Assembly (NCBI RefSeq): GCF_038070005.1
Contig: NZ_JBBPCO010000003.1
Location: 62,001-126,000 of the forward strand
Length of the DNA: 64,000 bases
Reading direction: 5' to 3'
From: Thermithiobacillus plumbiphilus
Lineage (GTDB): Bacteria; Pseudomonadota; Gammaproteobacteria; Acidithiobacillales; Thermithiobacillaceae
Part shown: one piece after another, positions 11,432 through 19,207 of the stretch
How the letters are laid out: each line of letters opens with the position of its first letter
How positions within the stretch are numbered: position 1 is the first letter of the stretch
Position numbers and translations under genes: made by a program
Notes under the pieces: generated by a model
Database searches by the model: none
Told to the model about the DNA's origin: nothing
The model's input: the letters and a program-made list of their open reading frames with translations, nothing else

Positions 11432-12235
11432 TCAGTGGCGCAGCTTGTAACCCCGTTGCAGCAGGTAAAGCGCCACAGCCGACAAAGCAACAAAAAAGGC
11501 CAGCATGACCATGAGGCTGCGCAGCACCGGGGCATCGCTGTGCCCGAAAAAGCCATAGCGGAAACCATCTATCATATAGAAAAAAGGATTGAAGTGGGAC
11601 AGCAACTGCCAAAAGGCAGGCAGCGAGTGGATGGAATAGAACACCCCGGACAGAAAGGTGAGCGGCATGATCACGAAGTTCTGGAAGGCTGCGATCTGAT
11701 CGAACTTATCCGCCCAGATGCCGCCGATGATCCCCATCGCCCCGAGACTGCCCGCCCCGAGCACGGCAAACAACAGCAGCATGGGCCAGTGCGCCACAGG
11801 CAACTGCACATAGAAGACCGCCAGCAGATAGATCACCAGCCCGACCACCACCCCGCGCACGATGCTCGCCGCTGCCATGGCGGCGAAGAACTCCGCCGCG
11901 CCGATCGGCGACAGCAGCACGAAGATGATGTTGCCGGTCACCTTCGACTGGATCAGGCTCGATGAGCTGTTGGCGAAGGCATTCTGCAGGATGGACATCA
12001 TCATCAGGCCCGGCAGGATGAAGGCCGTATAGCTCACACCGGGAAAGATGGGCGCACGGTCGGCCATGACATGCCCAAACACCAGCAGGTACAGCAAGGC
12101 GGTCACCAGAGGCGCCAGCACGGTCTGAAACGCCACCTTGGAAAAGCGCAGCACCTCCTTGCGAAACAGGCCATAAAAGGCGCGCCAGTTGAAGCGGGCC
12201 GGCCTGGCTGTCTGGAACTTATCCGGACCACTCAT
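11432..12235 (-). CDS. ABC-2 type transporter permease (YadH-like)
   Basis: Integral membrane subunit of 267 residues with six predicted spans and the ABC-2 signature near the C-terminal half (P-L-T-F-L-S-G-V-F-Y). It overlaps the ATPase gene by 4 bases, so the two form one exporter. The pair resembles YadGH of E. coli and the pair found between mlaB and bolA in Betaproteobacteria. The substrate is not known; a link to envelope lipids is only suggested by the position next to mla. Confidence 0.9.
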   Translation of the reverse strand: MSGPDKFQTARPARFNWRAFYGLFRKEVLRFSKVAFQTVLAPLVTALLYLLVFGHVMADRAPIFPGVSYTAFILPGLMMMSILQNAFANSSSSLIQSKVTGNIIFVLLSPIGAAEFFAAMAAASIVRGVVVGLVIYLLAVFYVQLPVAHWPMLLLFAVLGAGSLGAMGIIGGIWADKFDQIAAFQNFVIMPLTFLSGVFYSIHSLPAFWQLLSHFNPFFYMIDGFRYGFFGHSDAPVLRSLMVMLAFFVALSAVALYLLQRGYKLRH

Positions 12236-13143
12236 GCGCGCGACTCCATCAGGGCCACAAAGACATCCTCCAGGTCAGGCTCCTGGATGCGCAGATCCAG
12301 AATCTCGACGCCGACCGACTGCAGAGCCTGCAGAATCTCATGGATCCCCAACGCGTTCGCATCATACTGAAAGACGTAATGCTGGCCTTCGCCACTGCGC
12401 AGCAGCCCCTGCAGGAGATGCGGCAGGATGGTGACGGGACGGGCAAACGCCACCCGCAGGGTCTTGACGGTATTTCTCGCCAGAAGCTCCGCCTTGTGGT
12501 CGCAGGCAACCACCTGGCCAGCCCGCAGGATGGCAATGCGGTTGCAGAGCGCCTCGGCCTCTTCCAGATAGTGCGTGGTCAGCACGATGGTATGTCCCTG
12601 TTCGTTGAGACGGCGCACGAAACGCCAGAGGCTCTGGCGCAGCTCGACATCGACGCCCGCGGTCGGCTCATCGAGGATCACCACCTGCGGCCGGTGCACC
12701 AGGGCCTGGGCGATCAGCACCCGGCGCTTCATGCCACCGGAGAGCGCACGCATATTGGTGGATGCCTTGTCAGCCAGATCCAGCTCGCTCAAAAGCTCGT
12801 CGATCCAGTCGTCGTTGCGCCCGAGCCCGAAGTAGCCCGACTGCAGGCGCAGGATCTCGCGCACATTGAAAAACGGGTCATAGACGATCTCCTGGGGCAC
12901 GACGCCCAGGAGCCGTCGCGTGATGCGATAGTCCTTGCCGACATCATGCCCGAGCACCCTGGCCGTACCGCCATCGCGCCTGACCAGTCCCGCAAGCGTA
13001 TTGATGAGCGTGGACTTCCCCGCGCCATTGGGACCCAAAAGGCCGAAGAATTCGCCCTGCTCGATGCGCAGATCAACACCGCGCAAGGCCTCGAAGCTGC
13101 CGTAGCGCTTTGTGAGCGCGGAAACCTCAATGGCCGCGGTCAT
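12232..13143 (-). CDS. ABC transporter ATP-binding protein (YadG-like)
   Basis: ATPase of 303 residues with Walker A (GPNGAGKST), the signature LSGGMKRR, Walker B (VVILDEPTAGVD) and the H-loop (TTHYLEEAE). The C-terminal extension of about 80 residues is typical of ABC-2 exporter ATPases. The ATG at 13143 begins the conserved sequence. It is 23 bases downstream of mlaB and coupled to its permease, forming the tail of the mla transcription unit. Confidence 0.93.
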   Translation of the reverse strand: MTAAIEVSALTKRYGSFEALRGVDLRIEQGEFFGLLGPNGAGKSTLINTLAGLVRRDGGTARVLGHDVGKDYRITRRLLGVVPQEIVYDPFFNVREILRLQSGYFGLGRNDDWIDELLSELDLADKASTNMRALSGGMKRRVLIAQALVHRPQVVILDEPTAGVDVELRQSLWRFVRRLNEQGHTIVLTTHYLEEAEALCNRIAILRAGQVVACDHKAELLARNTVKTLRVAFARPVTILPHLLQGLLRSGEGQHYVFQYDANALGIHEILQALQSVGVEILDLRIQEPDLEDVFVALMESRA

Positions 13144-13166
13144 GACGGCGCCTGGAAGCAAGCAAT

Positions 13167-13481
13167 TCAGACAAGGGAAAAGACATGCTGCAGATGATAC
13201 AGATCGAGGAGCTCCCTGAGATGGGCCGGCAGGCCGATGATGCGCGGCACGGGCAACCCGGCGGCTCGCGCCCTGCCGGCGATATCCAGCAACAGGGCGA
13301 TCGCACCGGAATCGGCTCGCGTCAGGCCGGCAAGATCTATCTCGACCAGCTCCCGACCCTGCAGGGCCTGGCCCAAACTGCGATAGGCCTCATCCAGCGC
13401 GGCAATGGTCAGTTCACCACGGAGCGACAGGACACTGGCTGCCGTATCGCCCTGCAGCCGAAATTCAAACAGTGCGCTCAT
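13167..13481 (-). CDS. mlaB: STAS-domain protein MlaB
   Basis: Cytosolic STAS protein of 104 residues that binds the MlaF ATPase and activates the MlaFEDB complex in other species. The STAS core is visible as L-V-E-I-D-L-A-G-L-T-R-A-D-S-G-A, with the conserved D-S-G turn. It overlaps mlaC by 4 bases, consistent with the mla operon. Confidence 0.85.
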   Translation of the reverse strand: MSALFEFRLQGDTAASVLSLRGELTIAALDEAYRSLGQALQGRELVEIDLAGLTRADSGAIALLLDIAGRARAAGLPVPRIIGLPAHLRELLDLYHLQHVFSLV

Positions 13482-14101
13482 TGCGCCTGCTGGGCGCGCT
13501 GCTCCAGCCGATTGAGCAGTGCATCAACCCCCTGCTGGCTGGCAATGCGTCCGAAGGAGGCCCGATAGTTGGTGACCAGACTGACGGCATCGATGGTCAC
13601 GTCGAAGACCTTCCACTCCGAGCCATTCCAGTACAGGCGATAGACGATCGGAATGTCGGACTGGCCGCCCGTCTGCTTCACCACCATCCGCACCAGCGCG
13701 TCACCGCTGCCACTGTCATGGCTGGTTCCGGTCACGAGAATGCGCTGATCGCGATAGCTGGCCAGCGAGTTGGAGTAGGTCCGCACCAGCAGGTCCCGAA
13801 ACAACTGGACGAAGCGCTGCTGCTGGGCAGGTGACATGGTGCGCCAGTGGCGCGCCATTACCCACTGAGACATGCGGGTGAAATCGAAATGCGGCAGCAC
13901 GATCTCATCGACGAGCTTGAGCAACTCCGCCTTTTTCTCGGGCGAGCTGAAATCCTTGCCCTTGAGGGCGGCAACGACCTGGTCAGAGGTATGCTTGACC
14001 ATGACGGCCGGATCCGGGCGTTGGGCAGCCTGGGCCAGCGAACTGAGCGACAGGGCGAAGATCAGCACCCAGAGACGGCGAAAAGCGGTGAGCATATGCA
14101 T
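13478..14101 (-). CDS. mlaC: Periplasmic phospholipid-binding protein MlaC
   Basis: Soluble carrier that shuttles phospholipids between the outer membrane and MlaFEDB. The 207 residues begin with a signal peptide ending near A-Q-A-A (about residue 26). The MlaC/Ttg2D domain follows, with F-D-F-T-R-M-S and the D-V-x-I-D-x-V-S-L region near residue 170. The ATG at 14101 is preferred because of a GGAG site; an in-frame ATG two codons later is possible. Confidence 0.93.
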   Translation of the reverse strand: MHMLTAFRRLWVLIFALSLSSLAQAAQRPDPAVMVKHTSDQVVAALKGKDFSSPEKKAELLKLVDEIVLPHFDFTRMSQWVMARHWRTMSPAQQQRFVQLFRDLLVRTYSNSLASYRDQRILVTGTSHDSGSGDALVRMVVKQTGGQSDIPIVYRLYWNGSEWKVFDVTIDAVSLVTNYRASFGRIASQQGVDALLNRLEQRAQQAQ

Positions 14102-14203
14102 ATTGTTCTCCAGAGTGAACGGACCCGTGTTCGACGGACAGGGTCATTAACCATGCCCCGACCGATCCGTTGACCGGCCGGGGCCATCGTCAGGGATACT
14201 GGG

Positions 14204-15556
14204 TCAGGGATACTGACCGGTGACCAGATCCAGCCTGGCAGCGGCCATGTTGTAATCGTTCACCGCACGCAAGTAATCCGCCCGGTTCAGGGCATAGGTC
14301 TGCAGGGCGCGCATGACCTTTTCACCCTCGCCGACCCCCGCCTCAAAATCCGCGTAACTGGCGATCATCCAGCGACGCGCGGCGTCACTGCCCTTGTTCA
14401 GAGCGCCAACCGTTTCCCCGAGCGCCTTGAAATTGTTATAAGCCTCGGCAACCTCAAAGGGTATTCCCTGCTGGGCGAAGCTCGATTTTTCTTCCAGGGC
14501 ATTGAGCTCGGCCTGGGCATTGGCAACCTGCGCGGAATTCACGGCCCCCTGCCAGTTCCAGCGGACACCCAGCACCGGCGTGGCGCCATACTGGTGAAAG
14601 GGATCATACAGGAAGGGGTTTTTCAGGTCCTCCCGCTGGCTGGCGTAGCTGACGACACCCACCACCCCGGCATAGACATCCGGATAGGCCTCGGAACGCT
14701 TCGCCGCCACCAGCGAACGCCGGGCACGCAGACCGGCCTCCAGCTGGGCCGACTCGGGCCGCGACTGCAAGGCAAGCTGCTGCAACTGCGCCAGGCCCTT
14801 GCTGTCGGCCAGGGTAACCGACACCGGCGCGATATGAGCATCGGCGATCTCCAGGGGTTCGGTACCCGGCAAGCCCGTCAGCAGGTGCAGCCCCTGGGCA
14901 GCCGTCGCTTCCACGGCCCGGGCCTGCAGGATGAACTTGCGCAACTGCGCTTCACCGGCCTGAAGCTGGAACAGATCCGCCTGGGTGGCATCCGCATCAC
15001 CGGAAGCCAGCCATTGCTTGACCATGTCCTGCGCGCCCAGCACCCGCTTTTCCACATCCTCGAGCATCAGGCGCACGTCCCGCGCAGTCAGATAGCCAAA
15101 ATAGGCGCGTTTCACTTCCAGCATGGTCTGACCACGGCGCAGGCGCAGATCGCCTCGCTTGACATCCGCCTGCCCCTGGGCGGCGCGCGCGTAGTTGTCG
15201 ATCTTGCCGAAGGTATAGAGGGGCTTGATGATCTGGAACTGCAGCATCTCCCAGTCGGACAGCCCGTCCACATCATAGGCATCACGGCGCAGATTGTTGC
15301 TGCCGGGTTCGAAGATGTTGCCATCCTTGGCCGTGGTCATACCGATGAAGGCGTTGGCGCTGATCATCAGGCCACGATGCCCCAGCGCCTCATCGATGAT
15401 GGCACGCGCGGCATCCACCAGCTTCTCGCGTTCGGCAATGCGGGGATCGTGCTCCAGGGCACGCTGCACGGCTTCATCCAGGGTCAGCGGGGCACTGCTG
15501 GCAGTACCGGACCACAGTAGACCAAGCAGACAGAAATTCAATACGCGCTTTTTCAA
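14204..15556 (-). CDS. TolC-family outer-membrane channel protein embedded in the mla operon
   Basis: A 450-residue protein with a signal peptide (cleavage near S-S-A, about residue 22) and two TolC/OEP repeats: L-T-L-D-E-A-V-Q-R-A-L at the start and the S-R-P-E-S-A-Q-L-E-A-G-L helix in the second half. It would form a trimeric outer-membrane duct. It lies between mlaD (4-base overlap) and mlaC (102-base gap), so it is co-transcribed with a retrograde/anterograde lipid transporter. No MlaA gene is present in the operon. Whether it replaces MlaA or serves the neighbouring ABC exporter is open. Confidence 0.85.
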   Translation of the reverse strand: MKKRVLNFCLLGLLWSGTASSAPLTLDEAVQRALEHDPRIAEREKLVDAARAIIDEALGHRGLMISANAFIGMTTAKDGNIFEPGSNNLRRDAYDVDGLSDWEMLQFQIIKPLYTFGKIDNYARAAQGQADVKRGDLRLRRGQTMLEVKRAYFGYLTARDVRLMLEDVEKRVLGAQDMVKQWLASGDADATQADLFQLQAGEAQLRKFILQARAVEATAAQGLHLLTGLPGTEPLEIADAHIAPVSVTLADSKGLAQLQQLALQSRPESAQLEAGLRARRSLVAAKRSEAYPDVYAGVVGVVSYASQREDLKNPFLYDPFHQYGATPVLGVRWNWQGAVNSAQVANAQAELNALEEKSSFAQQGIPFEVAEAYNNFKALGETVGALNKGSDAARRWMIASYADFEAGVGEGEKVMRALQTYALNRADYLRAVNDYNMAAARLDLVTGQYP

Positions 15557-16044
15557 AACTCACCTCCTGCCGATGAATCAGCCTTCGGGCTCTCTGCGGC
15601 CTTGTTATACAGGAACTGGCCGATGATCTCTTCGAGGGAAATGGCCGACTGCGTGATCGAAATCTGTCCCTGGGGCTTCATCATATCCGGAGCGCCGCCT
15701 GGAGACAGAGAGACATATTGCTCTCCCAGCAAGCCCGCGGTGTAGATGCTGGCGCCCGTGTCCACCGGCAGCTTGATGGCGGGGTCGATCTCCAGGGTGA
15801 CCACGGCCAGATAGGATTTCGGGTCGATCCGGATATTGCTGACCCGACCCACGGACACGCCGCCGAGCTTGACCGGGGCATTTTCCCGCAGGCCGCCAAC
15901 ACTCTCGAAACTGGCGGAGATCGGATAGCCGCCATCACGCCCAAGCTCGGCCAGATTGCCTACCCGCAGGGCCAGCAGGACCAACGCAGCCAGACCCAGC
16001 AACACGAAAATGCCCACCCACCAGTCCACTGCCCGACGTTCCAT
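15553..16044 (-). CDS. mlaD: MCE-domain lipid transport protein MlaD
   Basis: Inner-membrane-anchored MCE protein of 163 residues that forms a hexameric ring over MlaE. One membrane helix (about residues 8-27) precedes the MCE domain, with G-L-R-E-N-A-P-V-K-L-G-G-V-x-V-G-x-V and G-L-L-G-E-Q-Y-V-S-L-S-P-G. The ATG at 16044 has a GAGG site 6 bases upstream. It sits between mlaE and the TolC-like gene. Confidence 0.95.
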   Translation of the reverse strand: MERRAVDWWVGIFVLLGLAALVLLALRVGNLAELGRDGGYPISASFESVGGLRENAPVKLGGVSVGRVSNIRIDPKSYLAVVTLEIDPAIKLPVDTGASIYTAGLLGEQYVSLSPGGAPDMMKPQGQISITQSAISLEEIIGQFLYNKAAESPKADSSAGGEF

Positions 16045-16077
16045 CCTGTTCCTCACTCCAGGCCTCGCGGGCCATTC

Positions 16078-16896
16078 CTAAAACATTAAGGCCGTCAGGA
16101 CAAAGTCCAGGGCCAGCACCACCAGGGCCGAGCCGACCACGGTCCGGGTCGTGGCGCGTCCCACGCCCTCGGCGGAAGGCTCGCTGCGATAGCCCTGCCA
16201 GGTTGCCATCCAGCTCACGGCCAGGCCAAAGACCAGGGCCTTGGCCAGACCGCTCAGCACGTCATCGACCAGACTGACATTGGCCTGCATCTGCGACCAG
16301 AACGCACCGTTATCAACGCCCATGACCGGCACGGCAATCAGATAGCCGCCCCAGACACCCACCACGTCATAGATCGCGGTGAGGATGGGCAGGGCAATCA
16401 CGCCGGCCAGAAGGCGCGGCGCCACCACCCAGGACAGCGGATTGACCGCCATCATTTCCATGGCCGCCAGTTGCTCGGTGGTCTTCATCAGGCCGATTTC
16501 GGCGGTGAGCGCGGAGCCCGCGCGGCCGGCAAAGAGCAGGGCGGCCAGCACCGGCCCCAGCTCGCGCACGAGCGACAGCGCGACCAGGGTGCCGAGCGAC
16601 TCCGTCGCACCGAAACGCACCAGGGTATTGTAACCCTGAAAGCCAAGCACCATGCCGGTAAAGAGTGCCGCCACCAGCATCAGCAACAGGGACAGGACAC
16701 CGACACTGTAGACCTGACGCGAGAGCTGGCGCCACTGGAAATGGCGCTGCCCGACGGCCGCGAGCGTCTTGAACAGGAATCTCGTGCTGGTGCCGAGGTT
16801 GGCCACGGTCTCCAGCAGGACATGACCCGTACGCGGCACGACTTCCCACCAGCCAGCCTTAGCGTGCACGAACACCCTCCAGAAGCTCCTGCTCAT
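16078..16896 (-). CDS. mlaE: Lipid ABC transporter permease MlaE
   Basis: Integral membrane permease of 272 residues with the MlaE signature E-L-G-P-V-L-A-A-L-L-F-A-G-R-A-G-S-A and E-I-G-x-M-K-x-T-E-Q. It pairs with MlaF ATPase. The ATG at 16896 overlaps mlaF by 38 bases; a GTG at 16869 would overlap less, so the start is not certain. Part of mlaF-E-D. Confidence 0.93.
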   Translation of the reverse strand: MSRSFWRVFVHAKAGWWEVVPRTGHVLLETVANLGTSTRFLFKTLAAVGQRHFQWRQLSRQVYSVGVLSLLLMLVAALFTGMVLGFQGYNTLVRFGATESLGTLVALSLVRELGPVLAALLFAGRAGSALTAEIGLMKTTEQLAAMEMMAVNPLSWVVAPRLLAGVIALPILTAIYDVVGVWGGYLIAVPVMGVDNGAFWSQMQANVSLVDDVLSGLAKALVFGLAVSWMATWQGYRSEPSAEGVGRATTRTVVGSALVVLALDFVLTALMF

Positions 16897-17683
16897 AGCT
16901 CCGGCTGGCCGGATAGTGAAAGGGCACCGGGCCATCCGGGTCGCCCCGGAGAAACTGCCTGATCAGGGGCGAATCGCTCTGCTGCAATTGCGCCGGCGTG
17001 CCCTCGCCAATCACGCGCCCACCAGCAAGCACGTAAGCATAATCGGCAATGCCCAGGGTTTCGGCGACGTCGTGGCTGACCAGCACCGAACTGGCGCCCA
17101 GGGCCTCATTGAGCTGTTTGATCAAGGTCACGACCACGCCAAGGCTGATGGGGTCCAGGCCCGTGAAGGGCTCGTCATAGAAGATCAGCATGGGATCCAT
17201 GACCACGGCCCGCGCCAGCGCCACCCGGCGGGCCATGCCACCGGAGAGCTCTGCCGGCATCAGGTCCCGGGCGCCACGCAGGCCCACCGCCTCCAGCTTC
17301 AGCATCACCAGACTGCGAATGAAGGATGCCGGCAGGCGGGTATGGCGGCGCAGCGGAAAGGCCACATTTTCATATACCGACAGGTCGGTCAGCAAGGCAC
17401 TATGCTGAAACAGCATGCCCATGCGCTTGCGAATCCCATACAGGCTGGATGTGGACATGCCGCGCAGGGACGTGCCATCCACCAGGACCTCGCCGCGCGA
17501 AGGCTGCAGTTGGCCACCCATGAGTTGCAGCAGCGTGGTCTTGCCCGTGCCGCTGCCCCCGAGGATGGCGATGATCTGGCCTGGCGGCACACGGATGTTC
17601 ATGCCAGAGAGGATGGACCGCTTTCCCCGCTCAAAATGCAGGTCGCGGACCTCCAGAACATGCTTGCCGGCGAAATCGGTCAT
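16859..17683 (-). CDS. mlaF: Lipid ABC transporter ATPase MlaF
   Basis: ATPase of 274 residues that drives phospholipid movement by MlaFEDB. Walker A is GGSGTGKTT, signature LSGGMARR, Walker B LIFYDEPFTGLD and the H-loop VSHD. The start at 17683 has an AAGGGGG site. A long open frame continues upstream through the divergent pmbA region but has no family similarity and was not used. It is the first gene of the mla operon. Confidence 0.96.
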   Translation of the reverse strand: MTDFAGKHVLEVRDLHFERGKRSILSGMNIRVPPGQIIAILGGSGTGKTTLLQLMGGQLQPSRGEVLVDGTSLRGMSTSSLYGIRKRMGMLFQHSALLTDLSVYENVAFPLRRHTRLPASFIRSLVMLKLEAVGLRGARDLMPAELSGGMARRVALARAVVMDPMLIFYDEPFTGLDPISLGVVVTLIKQLNEALGASSVLVSHDVAETLGIADYAYVLAGGRVIGEGTPAQLQQSDSPLIRQFLRGDPDGPVPFHYPASRSYEQELLEGVRAR

Positions 17684-17720
17684 ACGCCCCCTTGTTTGTT
17701 TTACCGGCGAGCCAGAGGCC

Positions 17721-17736
17721 CTGACCGATCGGTCAG
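17721..17736. promoter_or_regulatory. Perfect 16-bp palindrome, candidate operator
   Basis: CTGACCGATCGGTCAG is fully self-complementary and lies directly downstream of the candidate mlaF -10 box, where a bound repressor would block transcription. The sequence style is typical of TetR-family operators. No regulator gene is adjacent, so the partner is unknown. Confidence 0.5.
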
Positions 17737-17737
17737 A

Positions 17738-17767
17738 ACTATACAGGAGACCCCAGTTGCCGCACAA
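17738..17767 (-). promoter_or_regulatory. Candidate sigma-70 promoter of the mla operon
   Basis: On the minus strand TTGTGC (17762-17767), an 18-base spacer and TATAGT (17738-17743) precede the 16-bp palindrome and the mlaF start. Match to consensus only. Confidence 0.45.
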
Positions 17768-17845
17768 GGGAACCCCCCTTTCGGCAAATTGCCACGCAAA
17801 AGGGTTTTCGCTACCCTGTCCGGTCAGCCCGAAAAGGATTCGACC

Positions 17846-19189
17846 ATGACCAGCACCGTCTCCCAACACCGACATGATGTTCTGCAAGATCTCGTGGCCC
17901 AGATTCTGGACGAAGCCAAGCGCCAGGGCGCCAGCCAGGCCGAAGCCTCGGTGAGCGAGGGCAAGGGCCTTTCCGTCACGGTGCGCCTCGGCGAGGTGGA
18001 AACCATCGAATATCATCGCGACAAGGGGCTGGGGGTCACGGTGTACTTCGGGCAGGCCAAGGGCCATGCCTCCACTTCCGACTTCTCGGAACAGGCCATT
18101 CGCGAGACGGTGCGCGCCGCCGCCACCATCGCCCGCCACACCGCCGCCGATCCCTTTTCCGGGCTGGCCGACCCCGCCCTGCTGGCCCGCGACATCCCGG
18201 ACCTCGACCTGTACCACCCCTGGGATATCGACAGCGATGCCGCGGTCGAGCTCGCAAAGCGCTGCGAGGAGACGGCGCGCAGCGCGGATCCGCGCATCTG
18301 CAACTCCGAAGGCGCGACACTGGGCACCGGCGAAGGCCTCTCGGTCTACGCCAACAGTCACGGCTTTCTCGGCGCCTATCAGTCCTCGCGCCACAGCCTG
18401 TCCTGCTCGGTGCTGGCCCAGGACAGCCATGGCAACATGCAGCGCGACTACTGGTACGATGTCAGCCGCAAGGCCGGGAATCTGCCATCCCCGGAAAGCA
18501 TCGGCAGGATCGCCGCGGAAAGAACCCTGCGCCGGCTCGATGCCCGCAAGCTCAGCACGCGCAAGGCGCCGGTGCTGTTCGAAAACCAGGTGGCCTCCAG
18601 CCTGCTCAGCCATTTCGCCAGCGCCATCAGCGGCAGCAATCTCTATCGCCGCACCAGCTTCCTGATCGATGCACTGGGCCAGCGGATCTTTTCGCCCGAG
18701 ATTCGCATCTACGAGGAGCCCTACCGCAAGATGGGCCTGGGCAGCGCGCCTTTCGATGGCGAGGGCGTGGCCACGCACAATCGCGACCTGGTAAGCAGGG
18801 GCGAGCTGCAGGGATATCTTTTGGACAGCTATAGCGCGCGCAAGCTGGGCATGACCAGCACCGGCAATGCCGGGGGCGCCCACAACCTGACCCTCGAGCC
18901 CGGCCAGCAGGACCTTGCCGCGCTCTTGCGCACGATGAATACCGGCCTGTTCGTGACCGAACTCATCGGCTTTGGCGTGAACAACGTCACGGGCGATTAC
19001 TCGCGCGGCGCTGCCGGTTTCTGGGTGGAAAATGGCGAAATACAGTTTCCGGTGGAAGAGATCACGATTGCCGGCAACCTGAAGGAGATGTATGGCCAGA
19101 TAGCAGCCGTGGGATCGGACATGCTGATCCACGGCAACACCGGCTGCCCATCCATCCTGATCGAGAACATGACCATCGCCGGCGCCTGA
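17846..19189 (+). CDS. pmbA: Metalloprotease-related protein PmbA/TldE
   Basis: TldD/PmbA family protein of 447 residues. With TldD it matures microcin B17 and degrades antitoxin CcdA in E. coli; here the chromosomal role is unknown. The family's N-terminal S-E-G-K-G-L-S-V-T-V-R and C-terminal G-N-T-G-C-P-S-I-L-I segments are clear. PmbA lacks the metal site of its TldD partner in other species; tldD is not in the window. The ATG at 17846 has an AAGGA site. It is divergent from mlaF and converges with lnt. Confidence 0.93.
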   Translation: MTSTVSQHRHDVLQDLVAQILDEAKRQGASQAEASVSEGKGLSVTVRLGEVETIEYHRDKGLGVTVYFGQAKGHASTSDFSEQAIRETVRAAATIARHTAADPFSGLADPALLARDIPDLDLYHPWDIDSDAAVELAKRCEETARSADPRICNSEGATLGTGEGLSVYANSHGFLGAYQSSRHSLSCSVLAQDSHGNMQRDYWYDVSRKAGNLPSPESIGRIAAERTLRRLDARKLSTRKAPVLFENQVASSLLSHFASAISGSNLYRRTSFLIDALGQRIFSPEIRIYEEPYRKMGLGSAPFDGEGVATHNRDLVSRGELQGYLLDSYSARKLGMTSTGNAGGAHNLTLEPGQQDLAALLRTMNTGLFVTELIGFGVNNVTGDYSRGAAGFWVENGEIQFPVEEITIAGNLKEMYGQIAAVGSDMLIHGNTGCPSILIENMTIAGA

Positions 19190-19207
19190 GCCAGCCCTTG
19201 GCCGGCC

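Noticed and set aside
14173-14216. Tandem CAGGGATACTG units at the end of the TolC-like gene
   Set aside because: Only two short copies, at a stop codon, with no sign of function.
16916-17845. Long plus-strand open frame opposite mlaF, in frame with pmbA
   Set aside because: It lies antisense to conserved mlaF; PmbA homology starts only at 17846, which has a ribosome binding site.
17684-19132. Long minus-strand extension of mlaF across pmbA
   Set aside because: The sequence has no family similarity, is antisense to pmbA, and the ATG at 17683 has a strong ribosome binding site.
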